The notes beneath the pieces were generated by a model that saw nothing but the letters and a program-made list of their open reading frames with translations, searched no databases and was not told the DNA's origin. A program made the translations under genes and the position numbers. From Planctomycetaceae bacterium (GTDB lineage Bacteria > Planctomycetota > Planctomycetia > Pirellulales > Thermoguttaceae): a stretch of 14,925 bases of DNA. Positions 1 through 7,881 of this stretch are shown piece after piece (position 1 is the first letter of the stretch; each line of letters starts with the position of its first letter). The stretch covers positions 1 to 14,925 of the forward strand of contig JAITST010000508.1 of assembly GCA_031287585.1 (NCBI GenBank). Direction: 5' to 3'.

Positions 1-1
1 C

Positions 2-3000
2 AAAAAGGGATACAGTTGCCGCATAATTCCTGAACGCGGCAGTTGGCTTGAATTTCACATCTCCCGTAAAGAGACAATTGGTGTCCGTATTGACCAAAGC
101 ACGAAAATTTCCGCTATGACATTGTTGCGAGCGATGTCACCGGATTACAGCAGCGACACGCAAATTTTGCGGGCGTTCTACAAGACAGAAGTTGTAAAAC
201 TTGATCCCAAGTCGCGTCCGAAAATTGAAGGTAAAATCGCGGCGGAGAGTGTTCAATTTCCGGTTGGTCACGACCGTGCGGGCGAGGAAATTGTCCACGC
301 GGGCGACCCAATCACGAAAACCAAGGCGGACGCGATTTGCGATTCCGGTGTGAAAAAAATCGAAATTATGGATGAGCAGCGAAACAAATTGTTGCTCAAT
401 TCGCTCGAAGAAGACAAAACGCGGACACACGAAGAAGCGTTGTTGAGTATCTATAAACGCTTGCGTCAGGGTAACCCCGAGCAAATCGACAAAGCGCGTG
501 ATTTGTTCCGTGAACGTTTTTACGACCCAAGCCGTTACCGTCTCGGTTCCGTCGGACGAGTTCGTATCAACCGTAAACTCGGTATCAACATAGCCCCGGA
601 AACCGTCACTCTTTGCCCCGAAGACATCGTTCAAGCGATTTCGTACTTGAGCCGTCTTTGGGCTGGTTCGGAAAACAATCCGAGTTTGAATGTGCCGGAA
701 GTTTTTACTAACGGAACTTCGCAAGTTGAAATCGACGACATCGACCATCTCGGCAACCGTCGTATTCGTACTATCGATGAACTCGCGTGCGAAGAACTGA
801 GGAAAGGGTTTTTGAAGTTACGCCGAACGATTCAGGAGAAAATCAATACCCGCACGAATGACGCAACGCCGCGTCAGGTTGTCAACCAAAAGAGCGTATC
901 CGCGTCAATCGAATACTTTTTCGGACGCGGCGAGTTGTCGCAAGTTGTTGACCAGACGAACCCGCTTTCGATGTTGACTCACGAACGGCGTTTGTCTGCG
1001 TTGGGTCCCGGCGGTTTGAATCGTAAACGCGCGGGATTCGATACCCGTGACGTTCACACGTCTCATTATGGACGTATCTGTCCGGTTGAGACACCGGAAG
1101 GTACGAACATCGGTCTAATCACAAGTCTTGCAATCTACGCCGAAATTGATGACTACGGTTTTCTCGTAACGCCGTATCGCAAAGTCGAAAAAGGCAAAGT
1201 TACGGACGAGGTCGTGATGTTGAACGCGAAGGAAGAAGGCGAAGTCAAAGTCGCGTCCGCCGACATCAAGATGGACGGTAACAAATTACTCGGCGACCCC
1301 ATAACAAACGGTGTCATCGCGCGTTATCGCGGCGATTTCGCGTTACTGCCTGTTAACGACATCGAATATGTTGACGTTTCACCAAGTCAGATGGTCGGCG
1401 TTTCTGCCGGTTTGATTCCGTTCGTCGAACACGACGATGCGAACCGCGCGTTGATGGGCGCGAATATGCAACGTCAGGCGGTGCCGCTGCTAATCGCCGA
1501 ACCGCCGTTGGTTGCGACCGGTATGGAGAAGCACGCGGGGCAAAATTCCAGTTTGCTCGTCCGCGCAAGGCAAGATGGAACTGTAACTTACGTCGATTCG
1601 CAACGTATCATCATTGACGATGAAGACGAGTACATTTTCCGCAAATTTGTCGGATTGAACGAGCGAACGTGTCAAAACCAGACACCGATAGTCAAACTCG
1701 GTGAGAAGGTTAAGAAGGGACAAATTATCGCGGACGGTGCGAGTATGTATCACGGCGAGTTGTGTCTCGGACGTAACGTGCTTGTCGCGTTTATGTCATG
1801 GGAAGGGTTCAACTTTGAGGATGCGATTATCATCAGTGAAGAACTCGTTCAGAATGACACTTACACGTCACTTCACATCGATAGTTTCGATTTAGAGGTT
1901 CGTGAAACGAAAATCGGTCATGAAGAATTTACACGCGATATACCGAATGTCGGCGACCGCGCGTTGCGCAATCTTGACAACGGCGGTATTGTAAAAGTCG
2001 GAACTTACGTCAGGCAGGGCGATATTCTCGTCGGTAAAGTTGTACCGAAACAGAGAACAGAGTTGACTCCCGAAGAGAAGTTGTTACACGCGATTTTCGG
2101 TCGTGTTGGTGAGGAAGTGAAGAACGAATCGCTCGAAGTGCCGTCAGGTATCGAAGGTATCGTTATTGGTACGCAACGTTTTTGCAGCAGATTGAGTTTG
2201 TCGGACGAGGAACGCCGCGCGTTTGATAAGGAAGTCGAACAAATCGAACAGGACGGAAATCAGAAAATCGCGGAAGTTTTCGGCGCGATGATTCTGGAAA
2301 TGGAAGGCGTGCTTGGTAAGGAAGTTGTTGACGACGAAGGTAACGCAATCGTTCACGACCAGAACTACAAGTATATCGCTGAACAGGCATCGCTGTTCCG
2401 AATTGACCACCTTGATTTGCCGGATAAAAGTCCGAAACTGCCGAAGATTGAGGCGATTTGGCGGAAACACAAAAAATTGGTCGAAGGGGCGCTTGACGCG
2501 CGCGATCGTCGGCTTCGTTCGCTCAAACGCGGTGACGAACTGAAACGGAACGTGTTGCAGGCGGTGAAGATTTACGTTGCAACGAAACGGGTGATTTCGG
2601 TTGGTGACAAGATGGCAGGTCGTCACGGTAACAAAGGTGTTATCTCGAAGATTTTGCCGAAGGAAGATATGCCGTTCCTCGCGGACGGTACGCCGATTCA
2701 AATCTTGCTCAATCCGCTGGGTGTTCCGAGCCGTATGAATGTCGGACAGATTCTCGAAACTCATTTGGGCTGGGCAGCGGCGAAGATGGGCTATCAGGCA
2801 GTCACGCCGGTATTCAACGGTGCGACGGAAGAAAGTATAAACGACTGTCTCGAAGAAGCCGGTTTACCGCGTCACGGAAAAGTTCGTCTGTACGACGGAC
2901 GAACGGGCGAACCGTTTGACCAAGAGACTACGGTTGGTTATATGTACTTCCTGAAACTACACCATCTCGTTGATGACAAAGTTCACGCTCGCAGTACAGG

Positions 3001-3307
3001 TCCTTACTCGCTCATTACGCAACAGCCGCTCGGCGGTAAAGCCCGTTCGGGCGGACAGCGTTTGGGAGAAATGGAAGTCTGGGCGTTGGAAGCGTATGGC
3101 GCGGCTTATACGTTACAAGAGTTACTCACGGTTAAGAGCGATGACGTTGATGGTCGTACCAAAATATACGAGTCAATGGTCAAAGGTGAGAACACTCTCG
3201 AAGCGGGTACACCTGCAAGTTTCGACGTTCTAACCAACGAAATACGCGGTCTCGCATTGAATATGCAAATGGAAAGACCGCACGAGTCAAATACGATTCA
3301 GATGTAA
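2..3307 (+). CDS. rpoB: RNA polymerase beta subunit, 5' end missing
   Basis: Beta subunit of RNA polymerase, part of the catalytic core and the site of rifampicin binding. The reading frame is open from base 2 without a start, and the first visible residues (IIPERGSWLEF, then VRIDQSTKI) match the part of RpoB that lies about 165 residues into the E. coli protein, so the gene begins left of the window; the ATG at 116 is internal. About 1,101 residues are visible. Landmarks: the rifampicin region at 917-1010 (FFGRGELSQVVDQTNPLS, then LTHERRLSALGPGG), the following HYGRICPVETPEGTNIGL segment, the GFNFEDAI segment near 1810, the VGDKMAGRHGNKGVISK segment near 2600-2650, and the carboxy end with GGQRLGEMEVWALEAYGA near 3050-3100. 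Stop TAA at 3305-3307. rpoC follows after 115 bp, the usual order. Identification is secure. Confidence 0.98.
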   Translation, partial: KKGYSCRIIPERGSWLEFHISRKETIGVRIDQSTKISAMTLLRAMSPDYSSDTQILRAFYKTEVVKLDPKSRPKIEGKIAAESVQFPVGHDRAGEEIVHAGDPITKTKADAICDSGVKKIEIMDEQRNKLLLNSLEEDKTRTHEEALLSIYKRLRQGNPEQIDKARDLFRERFYDPSRYRLGSVGRVRINRKLGINIAPETVTLCPEDIVQAISYLSRLWAGSENNPSLNVPEVFTNGTSQVEIDDIDHLGNRRIRTIDELACEELRKGFLKLRRTIQEKINTRTNDATPRQVVNQKSVSASIEYFFGRGELSQVVDQTNPLSMLTHERRLSALGPGGLNRKRAGFDTRDVHTSHYGRICPVETPEGTNIGLITSLAIYAEIDDYGFLVTPYRKVEKGKVTDEVVMLNAKEEGEVKVASADIKMDGNKLLGDPITNGVIARYRGDFALLPVNDIEYVDVSPSQMVGVSAGLIPFVEHDDANRALMGANMQRQAVPLLIAEPPLVATGMEKHAGQNSSLLVRARQDGTVTYVDSQRIIIDDEDEYIFRKFVGLNERTCQNQTPIVKLGEKVKKGQIIADGASMYHGELCLGRNVLVAFMSWEGFNFEDAIIISEELVQNDTYTSLHIDSFDLEVRETKIGHEEFTRDIPNVGDRALRNLDNGGIVKVGTYVRQGDILVGKVVPKQRTELTPEEKLLHAIFGRVGEEVKNESLEVPSGIEGIVIGTQRFCSRLSLSDEERRAFDKEVEQIEQDGNQKIAEVFGAMILEMEGVLGKEVVDDEGNAIVHDQNYKYIAEQASLFRIDHLDLPDKSPKLPKIEAIWRKHKKLVEGALDARDRRLRSLKRGDELKRNVLQAVKIYVATKRVISVGDKMAGRHGNKGVISKILPKEDMPFLADGTPIQILLNPLGVPSRMNVGQILETHLGWAAAKMGYQAVTPVFNGATEESINDCLEEAGLPRHGKVRLYDGRTGEPFDQETTVGYMYFLKLHHLVDDKVHARSTGPYSLITQQPLGGKARSGGQRLGEMEVWALEAYGAAYTLQELLTVKSDDVDGRTKIYESMVKGENTLEAGTPASFDVLTNEIRGLALNMQMERPHESNTIQM

Positions 3308-3313
3308 CAAACA

Positions 3314-3351
3314 ACATTGCACAGACGCGGTGTATTGCGTCTGTGCAATGT
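3314..3351 (+). terminator. Perfect 15-bp hairpin between rpoB and rpoC
   Basis: The arms 3314-3328 and 3337-3351 are exact reverse complements (15 bp, 8-base loop 3329-3336), starting 7 bases after the rpoB stop. A short T run (3353-3356) follows, and A-rich sequence precedes the left arm, so the stem can extend weakly with a bulge. This has the shape of an intrinsic terminator with a short U tract. Because rpoC lies just downstream on the same strand, it more likely acts as a partial terminator, an RNA processing site or a stabiliser of the rpoB 3' end. The structure is seen directly; the role is inferred. Confidence 0.6.
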
Positions 3352-3410
3352 GTTTTCCATAACCGTTTATTTTTAACCAACAACTGACAACTATATTTAC
3401 ATAACAATCC

Positions 3411-3416
3411 AAGGAG
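3411..3416 (+). promoter_or_regulatory. Strong ribosome binding site of rpoC
   Basis: AAGGAG lies 6 bases before the GTG at 3423. It decides the GTG start of rpoC and stands out because mutL, nadB and the restriction gene in this window have no comparable site. Confidence 0.85.
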
Positions 3417-3422
3417 ATATAC

Positions 3423-6400
3423 GTGCAAACCTCATCAGAACCTTATGATAAAATTAACGATTACTCGTCTGTTAGAATCAGTCTCGCGAGACCGCAGGAC
3501 ATTCGGAGTTGGTCGTTCGGCGAAGTCAAGAAGCCTGAGACCATTAACTACCGAACGTTTCGCCCGGAACGCGACGGTCTGTTTTGCGAGAAAATTTTCG
3601 GACCTGAAAAAGATTACGAATGTAGCTGCGGTAAGTATCGCGGCGTGAAGTACAAAGGTATGACGTGCGACCGTTGCGGTGTCAAACTTGACCACAGCAA
3701 AATCCGACGTAAACGTATGGGGCATATCGACCTCGTTTCGCCAGTCGTTCATATATGGTTTTTCAAAGCCGCGTCAAGCCGTCTGGCAACGTTGCTTGGC
3801 GTAAAAGCGTCGTCGCTCGAAAAAATCATCTACTATCAGGATTATGTCGTCATTGACCCTGCCGACACAACTCTCAAAGTCAACGATTTATTGACGGAAA
3901 AAGAGTTTCGCGATGCGCACATTGATTTTCCGGGTAGTCATTTCAAGGCGGAAATGGGTGCTGACGCGATTCGTAAACTTTTGCAACGGCTAAACCTGAC
4001 GCAAGAATCAACCAATCTCCGTCAAGAAATGACGGAAACGAAATCGAAACAGCGGAAGAAAGATATTATCAACCGTCTCAAACTTATTGAGGCGTTGATG
4101 CAAAGTGAGAATCGTCCAGAGTGGATGGTGTTAGACGCAATTCCCGTGATACCGCCGGATTTGCGTCCGCTCGTTCATCTTGATTCTGGTTCGTTTGCGA
4201 CAAGTGACCTTAACGATTTGTATCGCCGTATTATCAATCGCAACAATCGTCTCAAAAAACTTATCGACCTCAACGCGCCCGAAGTTATCGTTCGCAACGA
4301 AAAACGAATGTTGCAGCAAGCGGTTGATTCGCTCTTCGACAACGGGCGTTGCAAACGTCCGACACTCGGCAGCAGCAGCCGTCCGCTCAAATCGTTAACC
4401 GATATGATAAAGGGCAAGCAGGGACGTTTCCGTGAAAACTTGCTTGGTAAACGTGTTGACTATTCAGCGCGTTCGGTTATCGTTGTCGGACCTAACCTGC
4501 GTTTACACCAATGCGGTTTGCCGAAAAAAATCGCTCTCGAATTGTTCCAACCGTTCATCATTCGCCGTTTGAAAGAATTGCAACACGCAGACACAATCAA
4601 GAGTGCGAAGAAGATGCTCGAACGGAAAGACGAAGAAGTCTGGGATATTTTGGAGGAGGTGATTCGCAATCATCCTGTATTGCTCAATCGTGCCCCGACA
4701 CTTCACCGAATGGGTATTCAAGCGTTTGAACCGATTTTGGTTGAAGGTAACGCAATCAAGTTGCATCCGCTGGTTTGCCGCGGATTCAACGCGGATTTCG
4801 ACGGTGACCAGATGGCAGTTCACCTTCCGCTCTCACTCGAAGCACAAGTCGAAGCACATACGTTGATGCTCTCGACGAATAACATTTTCAGTCCGGCAAA
4901 CGGTGCTCCGATTATCAGTCCGTCGCAAGACATCGTTATGGGTTGCTACTATATGACGATGATGATTCCGGGTATGAAGGGGGAAGGAATGACTTTTGCC
5001 TCACGTGAAGAACTTTTGTTCGCTCACGCACAAGGGATTGTCGACCTTCACGCGAAAATCAAAGTCCGTATGCCGAAAGGACGTTGGGACAACGAACACC
5101 CGGAAATCACCGAATACAAACTTTTCGAGACAACCGCCGGACGAATTTTGTTTAACGATATTTTGCCGCCCGGTATGCCGTACTACAACGAAACGTTGAA
5201 AAGCAAAGGTTTGTCGCAAGTTATCAGCGATTGTCACAGATATTCGGGACGGCGTGCGACTATTGACTTGCTCGACAATTTAATGCGGACAGGTTTCAAA
5301 GAGAGTACAAAGAGCGGTTTGTCATTCGCGACCGACGACTTGATTACGCCGGAAGGGAAGAAGACGATTCTCAACGATGCCGAACTTGAAGTGAAGAAGA
5401 TTCGCGATATGTTCAATTACGGTGTTATTTCCGAAGACGAACGTTATAACCGTATTCTTGATACGTGGACGGAAGCGGAGAAGAAGGTATCTGGCGCGAT
5501 GATGCAGGAGTTCAACAGCGACACGAAACGTTGGCTCGGTTACGTCAATCCGGTCGGCTTGATGGCAACCTCTGGTGCTCGTGGCGGTGAAACTCAAATT
5601 CGGCAACTCGCCGGTATGCGTGGTTTGATGACAAAGCCGAACGGTAAAGTTATTGAGACACCAATCAAAGCAAACTTCCGCGAAGGACTGACAGTGTTGG
5701 AGTATTTCAGTTCAACTCACGGTGCAAGAAAAGGGTTGTCGGACACGGCACTCAAAACGTCAGAGTCTGGTTACCTGACACGTAAACTTGCAGACGTTGC
5801 GCAGAACGTAGTTGTGACTTGTCACGACTGCGGAACAACGCAAGGTATAACGAAAGGTATCGTGTATCAGGGCGAACAGGTTGAAGTCTCGCTCGCTGAC
5901 TCAATCAAGGGACGTGTTTCGCGGATGAGTATCATTCATCCGATAACTGACGAAGTTATCGTTCGTGAAAACGAACTCATCACGGTCGAAATCGCAAAGA
6001 AGATTGAGGAACTCAGTCTCGAAAAAATTCAAATCCGTAGTCCGATGACGTGCGAAGCGGAAGTTGGTATTTGTGCGAACTGTTACGGTATGGACTTATC
6101 GACGGGACGGTTGGTAGAACAAGGGATGGCGGTTGGTATCATCGCGGCGGAAAGTATTGGCGAACCCGGTACACAACTCACGATGCGTACATTCCATACC
6201 GGCGGTACTGCTACTCTCGCGGTTGCCGCCCGTGACATCCGCTCGAAGTATGCTGGTACTGCAAAGTATGTTAATATCGAAGCGATTGAGTCAGAAAAGA
6301 AATCTATTTCGCTAACACGAAAAGGTGCAATCGCAATTCTTGACCCGAAAGGACGCGAAATAGACAAGTATGATATTCCGTCTGGTGCGGAGTTGTTGGT

Positions 6401-7745
6401 CAAAGACGGACACCCTGTTGCGGTAGGCGAAGCGTTGTGCCAATGGGACCCGCATAGTGTACCGATTCACGCGAAGGCATCCGGTTATGTTCACTATGTT
6501 GACATCATCGACGGTGATACAGTTAGAACGGAAGTAGATAGTATTTCTGGTAAAACACGTCGAACGGTAACAGATGTGAAGGGCGATCGTCATCCGCAAA
6601 TCGACTTGAAGAGTGCGGACGGTAAAGAAACGCTCGAAATCATTTATCTACCGGTGAAGGCGACGCTCGAAGTTGAAGACGGCGCGAAAATCGAACGCGG
6701 TGTGTTGCTCGCGAAAACTGCCCGCGATGTCGGCGGTACGCAAGACATCGCAGGCGAAGGCGGTTTGCCGCGTGTTACAGAAGTTTTTGAAGCACGTAAA
6801 CCGAAAGAACCGGCGGTCGTCGCGGAAATCGGCGGTAGTGTTTCGCTTGGTGAGAAACGGCATAACAAACGTACTATCGTTATTCAAGACGAGGAAACGG
6901 GTATCGAACGTATTCACGAAGTAACGCAAGGTAAACATTTGCGGGTTCAAACGGGTGACTCCGTTAATGCCGGTTATCCGTTGACCGATGGTTCGCTTGT
7001 GCCGCACGACATCCTGCGTATCAATGGTGAAGAAGCGGTTCAGGAGTACTTGGTTCGCGAAATTCAGAAGGTTTACCGTAAGCAGAAGGTTACAATCAAC
7101 GACAAGCATATTGAAGTGATCATTTCGCAGATGCTGCGTAAAGTTATGATTGAGTCGGCGGGCGATACGAAGTTGCTTGAAGGCAGCCAAGTTGATAAGT
7201 TTATGTTCCGCCATATCAACAGCGAGATTGCAACGTGTGTGAAAGTTGACAATCCGGGCGACACGAATTTTGGCGAAGGCGATATCGTTCCGCGTGCGAC
7301 GTTTGATGACCTCAATTCCGAGTTTGTCGCGAATGGCGGTAAAGCCGCGACGTGTAAGCAAACCGTGTTGGCGAGAGCAACGACGCAGTTGCTGGGAATA
7401 ACGAAGGCGGCGGTACAAAGTCCGAGTTTCATTTCGGCGGCAAGTTTTCAGGAGACGACGAAGGTACTCACGGAAGCGGCTTTGGCGGGCAAAAAAGACC
7501 GGCTCATAGGTTTGAAAGAGAACGTGATATTGGGGCATTTGATTCCGGCTGGAACGGGTTTCGCGTCGTACCAAAACGCTCAATGGCGACCGTCACAAGA
7601 AGCCGCGGAAGCGTTGTCGCAGAGAGAAGCGGTACAAATAGAAAGCGCACACCGCTTGCTGGAAGACATTCCCCAACCCCCGATAGACCTACTGGGCGAA
7701 GACCCGAAGTCAGAACCAGAACCAGAACCTAAATCGGAGGAATGA
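3423..7745 (+). CDS. rpoC: RNA polymerase beta' subunit
   Basis: Catalytic subunit of RNA polymerase, which carries the active-site magnesium and much of the DNA-binding clamp. Complete at 1,440 residues, close to the 1,407 of E. coli. Visible landmarks: amino-terminal zinc site C67, C69, C82, C85; the metal-binding NADFDGD motif with D458, D460 and D462, nearly the same numbers as in E. coli; second zinc site C800, C877, C884, C887; bridge helix and trigger loop region around residues 901-928 (GMAVGIIAAESIGEPGTQL). The carboxy end is an acidic, proline-rich tail (EDPKSEPEPEPKSEE) that is probably disordered. Start is GTG at 3423, chosen from the strong ribosome binding site and because the next residues lead directly into the conserved DIRSWSFGEVKKPETINYR segment. 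It lies 115 bp after rpoB and is presumably co-transcribed, with a hairpin between them. Confidence 0.98.
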   Translation: MQTSSEPYDKINDYSSVRISLARPQDIRSWSFGEVKKPETINYRTFRPERDGLFCEKIFGPEKDYECSCGKYRGVKYKGMTCDRCGVKLDHSKIRRKRMGHIDLVSPVVHIWFFKAASSRLATLLGVKASSLEKIIYYQDYVVIDPADTTLKVNDLLTEKEFRDAHIDFPGSHFKAEMGADAIRKLLQRLNLTQESTNLRQEMTETKSKQRKKDIINRLKLIEALMQSENRPEWMVLDAIPVIPPDLRPLVHLDSGSFATSDLNDLYRRIINRNNRLKKLIDLNAPEVIVRNEKRMLQQAVDSLFDNGRCKRPTLGSSSRPLKSLTDMIKGKQGRFRENLLGKRVDYSARSVIVVGPNLRLHQCGLPKKIALELFQPFIIRRLKELQHADTIKSAKKMLERKDEEVWDILEEVIRNHPVLLNRAPTLHRMGIQAFEPILVEGNAIKLHPLVCRGFNADFDGDQMAVHLPLSLEAQVEAHTLMLSTNNIFSPANGAPIISPSQDIVMGCYYMTMMIPGMKGEGMTFASREELLFAHAQGIVDLHAKIKVRMPKGRWDNEHPEITEYKLFETTAGRILFNDILPPGMPYYNETLKSKGLSQVISDCHRYSGRRATIDLLDNLMRTGFKESTKSGLSFATDDLITPEGKKTILNDAELEVKKIRDMFNYGVISEDERYNRILDTWTEAEKKVSGAMMQEFNSDTKRWLGYVNPVGLMATSGARGGETQIRQLAGMRGLMTKPNGKVIETPIKANFREGLTVLEYFSSTHGARKGLSDTALKTSESGYLTRKLADVAQNVVVTCHDCGTTQGITKGIVYQGEQVEVSLADSIKGRVSRMSIIHPITDEVIVRENELITVEIAKKIEELSLEKIQIRSPMTCEAEVGICANCYGMDLSTGRLVEQGMAVGIIAAESIGEPGTQLTMRTFHTGGTATLAVAARDIRSKYAGTAKYVNIEAIESEKKSISLTRKGAIAILDPKGREIDKYDIPSGAELLVKDGHPVAVGEALCQWDPHSVPIHAKASGYVHYVDIIDGDTVRTEVDSISGKTRRTVTDVKGDRHPQIDLKSADGKETLEIIYLPVKATLEVEDGAKIERGVLLAKTARDVGGTQDIAGEGGLPRVTEVFEARKPKEPAVVAEIGGSVSLGEKRHNKRTIVIQDEETGIERIHEVTQGKHLRVQTGDSVNAGYPLTDGSLVPHDILRINGEEAVQEYLVREIQKVYRKQKVTINDKHIEVIISQMLRKVMIESAGDTKLLEGSQVDKFMFRHINSEIATCVKVDNPGDTNFGEGDIVPRATFDDLNSEFVANGGKAATCKQTVLARATTQLLGITKAAVQSPSFISAASFQETTKVLTEAALAGKKDRLIGLKENVILGHLIPAGTGFASYQNAQWRPSQEAAEALSQREAVQIESAHRLLEDIPQPPIDLLGEDPKSEPEPEPKSEE

Positions 7746-7771
7746 GGACGACAATTTTGTAAAACAGAAAG

Positions 7772-7797
7772 TACGGGTGGGAACTAACCCGCCCGTA
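7772..7797 (+). terminator. GC-rich hairpin after rpoC
   Basis: Arms 7772-7781 and 7788-7797 pair over 10 bp with one G-U pair and a 6-base loop, 26 bases after the rpoC stop. No T run follows on the plus strand, so it is not a classical intrinsic terminator; it may protect the 3' end of the rpoBC message or act with other factors. On the minus strand the sequence beyond the stem is T-rich, but no minus-strand gene needs terminating here. Confidence 0.45.
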
Positions 7798-7881
7798 ATC
7801 CGTGAGGATGTGTGCGTTTGATACTAACAACGAATCTTTTCCAGTAGTGGGTTAAACGGCTCCCTACGAAATCTTAATAAG

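Noticed and set aside
116..118. ATG at 116 as the start of rpoB.
   Set aside because: The frame is open back to base 2 and that stretch matches the conserved RpoB core, so the start is outside the window.
137..748. Long open minus-strand frame inside rpoB, with similar antisense frames at 2144-2764, 6648-7583 (inside rpoC) and 7824-8414 (over the start of mutL).
   Set aside because: They lie fully opposite conserved coding sequence, their translations show no domain or natural composition, and long antisense frames are expected opposite genes with strong codon bias.
3384..3408. Possible rpoC promoter with CTGACA as -35.
   Set aside because: No acceptable -10 hexamer lies at 16-18 bases from it; only poor matches were found.
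7742..7762. A six-codon frame (MRTTIL) overlapping the rpoC stop, with GGAGG just upstream.
   Set aside because: Too short to judge, and the GGAGG falls in the conserved acidic tail codons of rpoC; it may be chance.
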